The position numbers and the translations under genes are program-made. Source: Volvox africanus (Eukaryota; Chlorophyta; Chlorophyceae; Chlamydomonadales; Volvocaceae). From it: 64,000 bases of DNA. Below the pieces are notes generated by a model. It was not told where the DNA came from and made no database searches. It saw only the letters and a program-made list of their open reading frames with translations. Positions 34,960 to 48,500 of the stretch are shown here, piece after piece. The stretch covers positions 3,415,501 to 3,479,500 of the forward strand of contig BSDZ01000014.1 in the NCBI GenBank assembly GCA_030268105.1. Reading direction: 5' to 3'. How positions within the stretch are numbered: the first letter of the stretch is position 1; each line of letters begins with the position of its first letter.

Positions 34960-37440
34960 GCCTGGCGTTCGCAGACACGTTACAAGTGCCGTCACCAAGG
35001 CATGCTGCGCTGATGAAGCTTCCTAAGCATACCAGTAACACTTTGATGCCAGTGTTCAAGCTTTACAAACATTCGGCGTTGTAGCAACGGACCCCTACAA
35101 CCGGAAGCCTCGAAAGGGGCGCGCGGCTAAGCAAATGCGCAATGTACCTATGCTCTCATGTGTTAATTAACATTTCTAACGGTGAGGTGAATGATGTATA
35201 CGATGGGACTCTAGACGGAGCTATAGCACCCTAGCCGTATTAGCCGTACGCGTAACTGCAGGAGTTTACTCCTCTGCAACTTCACAGTCGGCGAAGGAAT
35301 TAGGATAATGCTTTAGGTCCACGGAATGTGAACGTATCCTCCATCGCTAGCGCTGATGTTCCCAAAATGCTAAGTAAGGTTTGCAAGTTGTCCTGTAGTA
35401 AGGTGCCGGTGCCGCCGAAAAGTGTTTGCTAAGAACAACTGCAACGTCACCAGAAAAAATCAAACAATTGGCGACAGCCTATTATACAACATATATATCT
35501 TATCAACACTTCTCCCATCGGTTGCTGCGCCGTTGTCCAGTCCTCCGGCCAGTGAAGGTTGCTAAAAGCTGCCCACCTTGCTACCGGAGAGCTTAAAGCC
35601 CCGACGCAGTATGTCCTAGTGTAGCAATTCATTAACAAAAAAGTAATATGACGGATACGTACTTGCTCGTACTTGCAATAGCAAAGGTAAACTTGCTGAG
35701 ACCGATGCTGAGACCCATGGGTCCTAAGCTGGGCTTAATTATCTGACCAACGGCCTTCTTCCTTTATGTGAGATGAAGACCGGAACCCAACCATTGAGAG
35801 CTCAATTTGGAGAAACACACTGGAGTACTCGTACAAGCCGTACCAGCGTGCGCTTTCAGTTGGAGTACTTCGACTACCGTTCTTTTAGGATTGGTACTAA
35901 CGTGGTTGATTTCTGGGCAAAGCTCGCGGCGTTTGCAGCGCTGGATGAACGGCCCTCCAGAGGATGGGACAATAAACCCAGTAACCAGCCTTTCCTTAGA
36001 TTGATCATCGTAGCAAATTCATTTGCCGCGGTCCGGTTCAACAAGGCTTTTCGCATCCAGTGTCCCGTGCGCTCGTCATATGTTTACTTGTTGAGGCCTC
36101 AAAACACGTACACGTGCACGTACACGTACGGCCCCTCTTCCTGTCGGCGTCTCACCACTTACATCCTAGGGCTGCATGTACGAACACACCTACACACCAG
36201 CACCAGCATACACAGGTCAGTCAGCGACATCCAGAACGGTCCTGATGACGGACGGCTGTAGCTGCTAAAGCTGAAGCTGTGTAGCTGGGGTATGGGCGGC
36301 AGTAGCGGCGCTGATGTATGTACTACGATAAGCCCTGGCCATAGCCCGTAAGCACACGGACACCGCACACCGACGCCGACACCGGGTCATTGGTGGAGGG
36401 GCTGCTGAGTGCCTCTGCGGCTGCATCTCGCGCATTCCGTACTGCCTTACACATGGCTTCAATGAATCAACACATCACCCCATATTCATATTCATGTACA
36501 TATATATTCTTCATCCTGATCTGTCGATAGGCATGTCACGCCATATATGCGCATCACGCGCTATCCGTTGACGGCGGCGGACTTCTGACATCCGAGATGC
36601 ACAAAGGCCGGACGGCCGCATCCGGTCATCAACCACCACTGCATATATGAAATGTATATTGCGCCCTTCAGGCGCGCCCGTACATACGTGGATCATTGGT
36701 ACTGCCGCACACAATTGTGATCGCCCGCATATCACACTGAGCAAAGACACCTTAGCCAAGCTAGCCCGTCAGCTCCCCCCCCCGCCAGCCAGCCAGCCAG
36801 CCCGCCAGCCAGCCAGGTCCCTCCATCCTCGCAGAAATATCGATACCACCGGTCCTCAGCCTCCAGGCCTGCCAGGACGTCGGCCCCAGAGTGTGACAGG
36901 TGGCACTCGAGGGAGACGAGCAGGGGTGTGTAACCTGTTGCAAAGAGAATTAGTCACATTGGAGACGAGAGCACCTAATAGAGTGTAACATGCATTTGTG
37001 GGCGGCAACGTGTTTTTAATGGCTTGGGCAGGCGGAAGACCTGCTTCCGCAGTTATGTGCCCATCCCAAAGGGCATCTGGCAGCATTGAATCATTTGTCA
37101 ACTATCATAGGCATGAACCAAATGAGTTCACCCATTCTGAACCTCTGTCTCAAGCCGGTGGTTTTCGGGGTTACAAGACTCCGACCTATTTTGGGGGTTT
37201 GGGACGGCAGGGTGTGCACGTGCTCTGGCAATCCCAGGCTGGAGCGGCACCCTGGCTGTGCCCGCAGTTTGTTTGGTTGCTTGTTTGTGGCAGCTGTTTT
37301 GTTTTGGTTTTTGGCTGGTTTGTGTTGGGTGTCCGGCGGTTTTCTTGAGGTCCCTTCCTGCAGGGCCCTCGCCGCCTTGTGGAGGTGGTGCTGGCGGCCT
37401 TCCGTTGCCGCCTTGCAGCCTTGGGAGTCAAGGCTCCCCG

Positions 37441-37521
37441 CCGCCCCGTTCCTGTCCCTGTCCTGTCCTGTTCCTGTTCCTGTCCCTGTCCTGTCCCGTC
37501 CTGTTCCTGTCCCTGTCCTGT
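37441..37521. repeat. CCTGTCCTGTTC-type tandem repeat
   Basis: Imperfect tandem array built from CCTGTCC, CCTGTTC and CCTGTCCC units. It lies just upstream of the retroelement-like remnant. Confidence 0.85.
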
Positions 37522-37572
37522 CCTCCCTGTGTACGACATTCACTTGGTGTGATGGCTTGCGTGCTTCGGATG

Positions 37573-37860
37573 AGCTTTAGAGTGCTAGTCAAATACAAGA
37601 ATCAGGATGCAGTGCGTGGTTTGATACCTGGAAGACTTTCTGTGGTACAAGAACCCAACACACACAGCCAGATCCTTGATGTCCTGGAGTTGGTCCCTGT
37701 CCTGCATTTCTTTGGAGCTAAAGATGAACGGCATATCCTGCTTCACTGCCCCTAATATGCGGATATTCGTAACATGTCACGCGGAGGTTATCACAAACTC
37801 GCCGCATTTTCGCATCTGGAGAGGGGGTACCTGGCTGGCATCCGGATAGCTACAGGACCT
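37573..37860 (+). pseudogene. Retroelement-like C-terminal fragment with an in-frame stop
   Basis: The frame reads a Cys-His-like terminal motif (DERHILLHCP), then TAA, and continues in the same frame with YADIRN and about 28 more residues. In many non-LTR retroelement proteins a motif of the type D-E-x-H-x-L-x-x-C-P is followed by a short helix of this kind, so the TAA looks like a late mutation in an older coding sequence. The upstream residues are only loosely similar to that family. Decayed; no reverse-transcriptase motifs are visible nearby. Confidence 0.4.
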
Positions 37861-38303
37861 TAGAGCTGCGCCATAAGACCGTTTGGATGCGAGTATGAAT
37901 CACGAGGACCAGCGCGGACTAACAAACGTACTGGACTGACTTGGTAGACGAAGGATGTATCATTCATTACTGGGGTAGGTGAATTCAGATAGATGGATAG
38001 GATAGTTAAAACGAATATGAATACGTGTGTCCTTACATCCCTTTGCTGCTCGTTCTTCTTAACTATGTTCATTCTTTTATCATTGCAATTTGCGCTGTGT
38101 TTTTCTGTTGCTTTGTTTCCAGGTCAGCGGACCTAGGACCTCTTGTATGAGCCGTTTATAACATCCGTTTAACAATCGGGTTTAGATCTAACCTACGCAC
38201 ATAACTATGTTTTGAGCGTATAATTCAACTTGAAAAAATTGTGTTTTGCACTAGTAGCTCCATTAACCTTTACACTACCCGCTCCCCGCTCCCTGCCTAA
38301 GAG

Positions 38304-38314
38304 ATATATATAAA
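38304..38314 (+). promoter_or_regulatory. TATA-like element
   Basis: TATATATAAAG stands in a GC-balanced setting about 1.27 kb before the first recognised P4-ATPase exon. An ATG immediately followed by GTATGT lies about 75 nt downstream, so a very short first exon with a long intron is possible. Unproven. Confidence 0.3.
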
Positions 38315-39585
38315 GCAGTCGCCTTGACCAGGACAGCTCTAGCAGTTCTTCTCGTCACTCTTGAGGAAAGCGTAATTTTTTAACTCCCATGGTATGTGTC
38401 CCTACGATTGCAAACACTTTGCCGACAGGGCCTGACGACAGGCTGCCTAACAGACAGCCCAGCAGGGAGTACGTGCCCAGGCGATATTGAATTTTGTTAC
38501 ATGTATTCTTAAAATGTGTCGAAATGTCTGAATGTTTCTTCAAACCGTTCTTTGCTCACCAGTGTACGACCGGTACGTATGATCTGCTTGTGACAGTCGA
38601 CATATCTTCCCGTGGACCGTAATGGCACCTAACTTGTACCTCATTGGCATTTTTACTTGCTTTACAGCAGCGAAGGCTTAACATACTGACGGGCAGATTT
38701 TCATCTGTGCGCAGTCAACTGGCGTCTTGACATTGTTATAGTTTCTAACCCGAATGCTGTATCCGAAAGATAGGTTTGCCTAACTTATAATATTAGGCAG
38801 CATCGCCGCTAATTTCTCTTCGCTGACCGTCGCCAGGCGAAGCCTTGAGGATGCCCGTTCCACAATATACTGCGGACATAAATGTTGTAGAAGGCAAGTA
38901 CTCAAAAGTAAAAGATTTACTACCCTGGCTGGGGTGGAAATTTCTGTACAAGAGATTGACGATGATCAAATCGCGAACACCAGCAATCATTTGTTCACCT
39001 GTCGGCATATTCTTTTGAGGACTTTAGACTTGTTATATTACCTAACCCGGAATAGCAAACCTAGGGGCCTTGCCTTTCCGGTATGGAAGATATTCCTTTA
39101 AGCTCCAAGCTTTTCCATGTTTGGAAGGCCAGGTGCACCTTTCTTACAATAAGATAAGCAATGTATTACTAATGAATTGGCTGAATTTTGGCACACTTCT
39201 TTATATCTCCAGAGTTGGGTCACGGCCACGTTGTACACTGTAGGTCCCTTGCAATGGGTCATAGGGATGTCGAATGAGTGACCAGGGGGTGGGGATACAA
39301 TGGGGCTCCCCAGTAAGCGTTGGTACACAGGTTCTCCGAACGCAGTTGGCTTTGGTCAAAACAGAGCCTTCAGCTTCCGAACCCTCCACCACGGCAGCCA
39401 TGTTCATGCCTTTCCACACGTAAATACTTGTTGCTGGTCCTGCGTTTTTTCACAATTGCTACCAGCAAGTGCACGTGCCGTGTAACTTCAGGGCGTCCGT
39501 TACCAGCTTCAAATACGATTTCAGCTATCGTGTTCACGTGTATAGTTGGCCGTCCGATGTTTTTACGTCCTCCTGAGCGGTATCT

Positions 39586-42500
39586 TTGGCCGCAGGTAGC
39601 AAGCCTACGCCGTTTGCTTCCAGCGTAGCTGCAGCACCAGAGATTGCAGCCAGAGCCGACCCCAGCCCATCCGCTGACGGGCAACACCGTGTCGTCGCAG
39701 CCCATACCGTGAAGCCATTCGTTAAAAAGAACATTTTCGTCCGGGGTGCTGAAGCGGCGTTTGGCTGCGTCCAGGGTGGGGAATATGCGTCGAATGAGAT
39801 CCGTACCGCCAAATATACATTGGTGAGGACGTGGTCTAGCTAGTGGCCAGTTCGTCTTTGTTGTGGGATTCGAACGGGGTATCACTGCCAGGGCAGAACT
39901 TGGCCGCCTCCAGGGTCCCGGCCGGAGGAGTCATGAGTCAGTGCATCTGGGTCAGTGCTCATGGCGCATCAGTGATGTACCGGAGTCCCGCGCTTTACAT
40001 CCATCAGGGTTATCCACGCCGACAGTGGCGAATGTTGGCGGAAGGTGGTCGATTATCCCCAGCAGCGGCGGGGGATCGTTGGCTGCTGTTACGGATTGTC
40101 GTCGAGACTAGGCAACGCGCGACCCAGGCTAGCTTGGAATGACTCGTGGTGTTATCGTGCGTCATCTTAACGTGGTGATGGCCCTCTGCGGTACCCCGCA
40201 CCACACTGCTCCTTCCTGGACTCTGCCTCCGCAGCTGACCTTCCTGCCGGTGAACTTATTCGAGCAGTTCACTCGCATCGCCAACCTTTACTTCCTCATC
40301 GTGGCTGTGCTTCAACTCATCCCCGGCCTGGCCCCAACCTCGTGGTTTACAACGGTTGCGCCGTTGGTCATTGTGCTGGCGATCAATGCCATTAAGGAAA
40401 TTGTGGACGACTATTACCGTCACCAGTGAGTTGCATGCCATGGGGATATTCGCCCCAGTCAGTGTCTGATTCAAGGGGAGGCATCTTGACACAGCGGATA
40501 GAGCCTAGCTTCCCGAAGCCATTCGGTATGCAGTCCGCTGTAACACCGCACATTGTCAATGTCCCTTTTTGGGGATGCATGGCCGAAGGCCCCCCCGCCC
40601 CTGACGACAGGGTGAACTGCATCTGGTTACTTCTACTCCTACCTTAATGGCTTAGGTCAAGATTGTGCATGTCCTCCTTTGCCTTAGCGCTGACGGTAAT
40701 GACAGCAGAATTGACAGATTGTGGGCCCCAAACACTGTCCTTTGGTATGTCACTGCACAGGAGCGACCGGGAGATCAACAGCCGCACGGTTACGGTGTTG
40801 GAGGAGGGCGGGCGGGAAACGCCCGTCACGTGGCGTGAGCTGGCGGTGGGCGACATTGTCAAGGTGCGCAGCCATGCCGTGTTGTACCTTCTTGTTGGAG
40901 TTGGTTGGCACGGCAGAGTCACAGGACCAAGGATTGAGAGATGGGACATGGGCAAGGGGCCTGTGCCTGGGCGGCGGCCATCATCCCGGACACTGCCCCA
41001 CCTGGAGCCAGGCCAGAAAATGCAGACGCGCAGACTGGGTTACGTTGGCCAGGTTCGATCGAGCGCCTAAAGCCACATGTATGCAGGTTGAAAGAGGTGC
41101 AAACTGTTGGGCATGTTGGCATCATGGCGTCGAGGACTTAACAGCGGCTGGGGATCTGACACGCCGTTAGAAACTCGCGCACTGAGGACACATCGAAGCT
41201 ATCGTGAAGCGTGATTGACGCGTTATAGGTTGGTTTTGGAACAAAGCTGATGCAGGTAGATGCATGTGTGTACCGCCGGAACCTCGCTAACCGACGCAGT
41301 GCTTGTTACGTAAAGCTTTCCTTATGTGATATGTGTGTGGCTCTCAACCCGCTGACCTTTCGTGCGCCCTTCACTTGGCAGGTAGTCAATGACACCGAGT
41401 TTCCCGCGGACATTGTATTCCTATCGTCCTCCGAACCTACAAACATTTGCTATGTGGAAACTGCGAATCTGGACGGTAAGGCCCTGGACCAGATGCTCGT
41501 TTGGCACCGCGGTAGTTGGTAGGGCCACTATGGCGCTTCCACTTTGCCAATCGTCGGCTTGGGCTGCCTGTGTCCGCAATGGTGCAGCAGGCGTGACAGT
41601 AGCCGTCGCAATACGCTCGCTCCATTCGGGTTTGTTGGGTCATGCATCCTTCGCAGCTGACTACCTTTCTGTGTTTGTTTGAGCTGGGATCAACTGGATA
41701 ACGCTTTCACTGACGCTAAGGCATGAGAGGTCAAGCACATTCTCAGCTGACGCTTGGGATTCTTTGGTGCGGGACTCAGAGCTCAGCGGCATTACAACCC
41801 CCGCACCCCCTATATTGCGACTCAGAGCTCAGTGGCATTACAACCCCCGCACCCCCTATATTGCGACTCAGAGCTCAGCGGCATTACAACCCCCGCACCC
41901 CCTATATTGCGACTCAGAGCTCAGCGGCATTACAACCCCCGCACCCCCTATATTGCGACTGACCTCGGGCCTTGTGTCCCTGCAAGCGCAAACGGGCCAA
42001 TTACGGCTCCAACTGCCAGCTTTATAATTCATTCGGAATCCTCCAGCTTTACCACGACCTCCGAGTCCTAGCGCACACTTATGGTAGGCATCAAACCAGC
42101 AAGGCCGTAGAGAACTCTCGCTGCTCGTTGTTCCCATAGCCTCTAAACCCTGCTGAACTCCCCGTGTCTAGGCCGGTTGGACACGCGTTGTCCAGCTCAC
42201 GGTTTACGGCAATAGTGAGTTTCTGACGCTATTCCACAATCACACATGCACAAACACACATGTATGTGTGTGTGTGTGTGTCCGGGCCCCAGGTGAGACG
42301 AATTTGAAGATAAAGAACTGCTTCACACAGACAGCCGGTAGGAGCCTGGCGGACGAGTTTAAGGCCTTTGCCGATGGCTATAGTATTCAGTAAGTCGGGG
42401 TCACAGAGGGGCATGGGGAATTGCCCAGTACCGCGGTCCGAGGCTGTTTGGAACACGGCTGGCGTTCAGTTTCCTGGGGTTCCCTGCGCCAAGTCCAGGT

Positions 42501-45500
42501 CTCGAAGCGTTCTCTATGTGTTCCCATACCGGTAGAACTTGGTACTGCCTGTGGGCTTGAGGGCTGCAACGCGGCGCCGGTCGAGTCGGTATACTTGGGC
42601 GTTCCGCTGATGCCACAGTCACAGGTGCTCATTTGCTCCCACCTCCCTGCTATTCCCTAGCCACATGTATTTCTACCAACTACTACTGTGTCCAATTCCA
42701 TATTGCGCTTGCCTATCCTGTTCCATGCGCGCCCTTCGTTATTCCTGTCCCTGGCCATCCGCTCCAGCTGCGAGCTGCCGAATCCAGAGCTGTACAAGTT
42801 CGACGGCGCCGTGGTACGATGGTCTGATCCAGACGGCCCAGGTGGTCAGCTGCCGCTGACCGCCGATAATCTGCTGCTACGCGGTTGCACGCTCCGCAAG
42901 ACGGACTGGGTAGTGGGCGTCGTGGTGTACACAGGGCTGGAATCCAAGATCATGATGAATCGCATGCCAGCGCCTCGCAAGGTGCGAGCGCACCAGCTCC
43001 ATAATCGGTTCTGCACTGTGCCACTCTGCGAGCTTCAACTCCGCCGTCCGTGTGTTTGGCTTGAACGTGTCGGCTGTTAACATGTGACCATGCAGTCGGC
43101 AGCCCCTTGCCGCCCAGCGCAGCCCGGCAAATGTCCCGCGTGCCAGGCGGCATGGCCCAGCTTTGCGCACCCACACTGCTTCAGATATGCAGCATGGCTA
43201 TGTTGCATTGCATTGGCTGTTACATTTACCAGATGGCTGGGCTTGTGTGGCTGGCATAACTGAACCTCTCACCTTCCAGGCTCCCTGGGTCCTCCCCAGC
43301 GCCCACGCCGTTTCCTGGACTTGTGGCCCGGTGATGTATGGATACGACGCAGGTGACGCAACTGGAGCGCCACATGAATGTGCTAGTGGCCATCATGTTC
43401 GCCCTGCTGTTCGTCATCGCGGCCTTCATGTCCATGGGCGCCCAGATTTGGGACAGGGCGCATGGGCGGCGCGACTGGTACTTAGGCTATAACGGGAAAT
43501 ATCCGGACTTCTTCCCCAGCTTCAAGTCCTGGGTTCTTGGGGTGAGCGCCAGGGAGTGGATTGGCCGTTATGGATGGGTGGAAGGTGCTGGTGGGTTGGC
43601 TTTTCAATGGCAGCAAGGGACGTACAGTGGTGGGCTGGAAACAAACCGGAAGGAAGCAGCAGAATAAAAAGCAGCACAAATAAAAGCAGCACAATAAAGC
43701 AGCTGGGGCGACACAGGCGTCAAGGTTTGTTCCTGCTTTTCTCTTTGCTTGCTGGGTTCATGTTTGTCGGTCTGTGCGGGGGGGGGTGGTTATGCGGAGT
43801 GGAACGTGGGCGGGAATGACGGGTGAGGATATGGGTTGATGCCAATTCTGTGACTCTCTGTGAAGTAAGCAGGCGGGTGACGACATCGATTTTTTTTACC
43901 AAGGTTGCTTTTGTCTTTCCCCCACCTATCCATCTTAATGGCTGTGTCTCGATCCCATTGCAGGTTATTCGCTGGATGATTCTGCTGAACGGCGTTATCC
44001 CCATCTCCCTGTACGTGACGCTGGAGGTGGTCAAGGTGTTCCAGGTAAACAGCTGTAGGGAAAGCATCTGAGTACCCTACCCTTACAGGGGTAGGAGACT
44101 AAAACGAGGGCGTTTTGGTAATTGGGGTCGGGATTAATGCGGACCCAGCCGCAGCACGTTCGGTAATGTTAACACTCCCTTAACTCCTCCCTATATCTTC
44201 TACCGATTGACTTGATGCTCGCCGAATAAATTTTGGGGCCCTTGGGAAGAGCAGCAACCATTTCGCGTAGGAAAGCAGGCTACAGGGTCGATATGGATGA
44301 GCAAAGTCGGTGTGGACCTGACCTTACATTGCGCCGTGACTTCATCCCGCCACCTGTCCGGCCACCGCAGTGCAAAATGATTCTGGATTTGGATCGTGAA
44401 ATGTACCACGCGGAGACCGACACGCGCTTCTCCTGCCGCACTACCAACCTCAATGAGGACTTGGGACAGGTAGAAATGGGAAGCACCTTTAGCGTAATGC
44501 TGGATGAGGAACGCGCAAAGCCATGGAGGGCCGTTGCTGCCTCAGCGGCCCTCCAGGAACGCGTGAGGTGACCCAAGCCGAGCGTTGGGTGTTAGCGAAT
44601 GGAATGAAGAGTCTGTTATATTTTGGAATGGGCAACAGATATGAGAAGTAGCTCCATCCGGCTCTCGTTTGCAAGGTAATCGATAACTGCATAACCAGAT
44701 TTTATGCGAGGCATCCGGGGGCCCATCCATTCGAGACAGCATGACAAGTGCGTCGGGACGCGCTAGGTCCACCTCGAAACTGCTGTTCAAGTAATCTGGA
44801 TATTCCCATATCAGCATGTTCGTTGTGAGCACATTCGATAGGCCGGGATCGCGATGGAAGCGTTGGTGACGCAGTTGTCTTTGCACCTCAATGCCTGCAC
44901 CGCCCGCACTGCCTACCAGAAGTTTCAAAGAGTTATGGTCTAGACAGCTGCGTGATCGCTGCAAACGCCATATCTCTTAAGTGCTTGCAGTCTTGAGGTT
45001 CGTGGTTCTAACATGCAGCACGCATCGGGTATCCTCTGCCGCCTGCGCCTAGTCCGAGCCTACGTCTCGGCCCCGCCATTGTCACTGCCTCCAGCACCGC
45101 GGGTGCCTCTCCTTGCGGCGCTGTGCTTGGTCGACCGTTTGCCTGCGCGGGTGCGCCGCCGATCTTGCCGTCGTGCAGGTGCAGTACGTGCTATCGGACA
45201 AGACCGGCACACTGACGCAGAACGTCATGGGGTTCGTGTGGCTGTCCGCAGGGGACGAGCTATACGGCAAACGGACCTGCAGGTGGGTCTTTCTGGACCT
45301 GTGACTGGTTCGTGTATGGCGACTAGAGCACCGCTTACTGTCTCGACTTAATGGGAGACACTTTCAGCGGCCCTCTCGGCGCCCTCAGCTGTCATAGGTC
45401 TGTCCCAGTCGAAACTGCCTTGTGGCTTTTTTGCCGATCTTTTATCCAGTTTCGTTCCAGTTATGTCGTTTGGTTTGTACCTTTCCTGTGATGGGGCAGG

Positions 45501-48500
45501 TTGTAGGTGAAGGTGTGTTGTGTTGGGGTGCGTTGGCTTACACTGCATGATTGCACCGCGGGTATTCCACACGCTTGGTGTCCTTCCTCATCTCGCTTGC
45601 GCACGTTCTCCCAGATGCATCCCTCGTATATACCATCCTGTCCCATCACCCTATTTGCCTCGTTCTAGGGACACAGGCTGTCCCAGCCCGAGCCATATAG
45701 ACGAGGGTACCCCGCATTCGGTAGTGTTGGACCCGGACCTCCTGCGAGGCCTGGGGCTGGACGTCAATCTACTTGCCCAGCAGGGTAAGTGGCAGCGGTC
45801 TTTCCATACTTGCGGGTGCGTTTCTGTTACTGACTGGGGGAAGAATACCCGCAGGAACGCAACGTACCCAAGTGCTCCTGGCGCCGGACTCAGATGCGGG
45901 ATCTAACTGGCGCGTACGTTGCCTTGCCTGTCCCCATTCCGTTTCGTTCCTACTATTCGTCCTGGGCCGCTCTTCCGTTATCGTTCTCCTTCTTCCTGCT
46001 CCTGCACATCTCACGCTTCTGGTTCCCTTCATCGCGTGTCCGCCCCCTCCCCGTTCCTGTCCGTTGCGCGTTGTTATTCTGCAGCGCCAACCAAGACCAA
46101 TAAGAGCATGCGCGGCCATGCCGGCATCATCCGTGCAGCCGCGGTAGAGCCCCCGAATCCCGCGCTGGAGCGCTTCGTGCTCAATCTGGCCATCTGCAAC
46201 ACGGTGGTCCCGGCCATTAGTGATGACGGCCACTTTGTTTATCAGGTAAGGCGTCCGGATCTGTGCGGTCAAGGGTTTCCGTCCCTGCATGTCATCATGT
46301 CGGGGCTTCCCCTACGTTGTGTTTCTCATCGCTTCATGGGAGGAGCTCCTGTCTTAAGGCCCGAGATACTCAGGGTTGACATGACGCGATGCATCAATTG
46401 GTGTTCGTTCCCACCTGATCAAGGTGCGCCTCTTCCGGACCGGCCTGCATTTTGCATTCCCGTGCCCCCACCTCATCTCGCCACATGTCCTTTCAGTTAA
46501 GCCCAGTTCCGTTCCTGACTGCCTTGGGGAGGATCTTTGCGTACGTGGCCCACTCATCTTTCTTAGCGTTCGCTGGAAACACTCTGGGCCAATGGCATGC
46601 GGTCCATGTGGCCTCCCCCGTACAGAATTGCCTCGAAGTCCTCTTTTTCACGGGTGGTTTATTTGCTTGGCCCTACCTGGCCGCCCTTTTCCCCTCTCAG
46701 GCCTCCTCACCCGATGAAGAGGCACTGGTGACGGGTGCGGCTTTCCTTGGTTATCGCTTGTACAGCCGCTCTGCAGACAGGGTAGTTGTGGAGGTTCTGC
46801 GGACCGGAGAGCACCTGCACTACCAGGTGCGCATCGGGAGGATTAGGGGCCCGGGCCAAGAGTGCCACCTACAATTTCCCAAACTCACGGATCCACTTTG
46901 TAACCGGACATAGTTGCGCGTGGGTCTACTGGCCCTCGCCATATCAGTCCCTCGTCGACCCGTCCACCTATATGAGCCTCCCTCTATGGCTCAGCTCCTT
47001 TCTAAGCCATTTTCTCAACCGATCACCATACATTTACCCCCTTCCCCTGGGCCCCTCGTTTCTTCAGTGTCAGCACAAGGATTCGTCTTATTCGACTTAC
47101 CCCCTTTCCCTGACACACACGCGCATTTGCCTGCTGGTGCCGCCCCTTGGGGCACATAGGTGCTCGCAGTGCTTGAGTTCAGCTCGGACCGCAAGCGGAT
47201 GTCGATTATCGCTCGCTGCCCTGACAGCAAGATCCGCCTCTTCTGCAAGGGAGCTGACACGATGATCATGGCGCGGGTCATGCCCAGGCAGCCCCGCATC
47301 ACCAACGTGCGCCATCACCTGGTGAGACCCTTCACACGTGCTATATGGTTTATGTAGTAAGAATTGCCGCCTTCGCCCAATGGACATGGAGAGTAGCGCA
47401 GCAATGAGCAGTTGTGCGTGCGTGTAAGCGAGGGGTAAATGTGTATTGGTTTCCAGGAGACCCAAAAATGTAGTGCTCGGGCTGCCCCTGAACTGGCCTC
47501 TTGTCTTCTATCTATGTTGTAGTAAAACTCAATTAAAAAACATTTGTAAATTAGATCGAGGCGCGCATCATGGACAAAAACAATTGTTTATTAAATCATT
47601 TAAAAGTATTCTGTTATAAAATGGTTTTTGCGTCCATTTTTATTTTTCTGTGCCTGTTTTGTTAACCCTGGTACTCCTCGGCAGGGTGGGGAAAGGAGGG
47701 ATCCACGGGCCTTCTCATGGACTGAGTGCAGGCGCTACGGCCTTCTTGAGGTGCTAGAAATCTCTGTGCTGGTTCGTAGCCCGGGCACTTTTTTCTCTGG
47801 CATCTTCCCGCTTCGTGACCCATCGCCTTTCAATGCAGGAGGAAATGGCTCTGGCGGGCTACCGGACGTTGTGCGTGGCTGAAAAGGAGCTGAGCGAGGC
47901 GGCGTATGCAAAGTGGTCGGCGCAATATGATGCGGCTTGCGTCGCGCTATCGGTAAGAGAGGAGAGGTTCGACCTCTTAAAATTCTGCGTTGTAACTTTA
48001 TGAGTAGTCTCATACCTATTTCAGGTCGGTGCTGCACGCTATGTAGGTCAGCGCTGTTACCAACCGCCCAAGCTGGTTCCAGTCCTAGTCTAGGTTTTCT
48101 TGCTGTATCTCACACCATGGTCTCATGCGCGGCCTTGGCCTCGTCCCCAGGAACGTGATCGTAAGGTCGCAGATGCCAGCGAAGCGATCGAGAAGGATAT
48201 GGAGCTGCTGGGGGCGACAGCTGTGGAAGACAAGCTTCAGGTGGGATTACGATTGATGCCAGGCGACACAGGCGAGACAGGCACTAAGGGAGGACTGAGG
48301 GTTTCCTAGCATGGATGTACAACCAAAAACTTTAGCAGCACACAAGGCGCTCACTGCCCGCGGAGGCTGGGTGATCCGTAAATGATGTGCATACTGAGAA
48401 TATGACCAGTGCTGCATGTGGTCGCTTGGTTTACGGCGGTGTCAAGTGTTACGGAAGTAAAGTGGTTGAACTGAAACTGTGAATCCCTTACTGCGTCATG

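Larger units (their letters stand above)
34960..39585. other. Sparse region between divergent genes
   Basis: Holds the upstream regions of the minus-strand unknown gene and of the P4-ATPase. Apart from a retroelement-like remnant (37573-37860), a CCTGT-rich repeat (37441-37521), an alternating palindromic ACGTAC tract near 36105-36130 and a TATA-like site (38304), nothing could be assigned. Open frames such as 35773-36261 show no family resemblance. A first exon of the P4-ATPase may lie here. Confidence 0.45.

Noticed and set aside
41773..41956. CRISPR-like array
   Set aside because: Direct 46-bp repeats with no spacers, in an intron of a eukaryotic gene.
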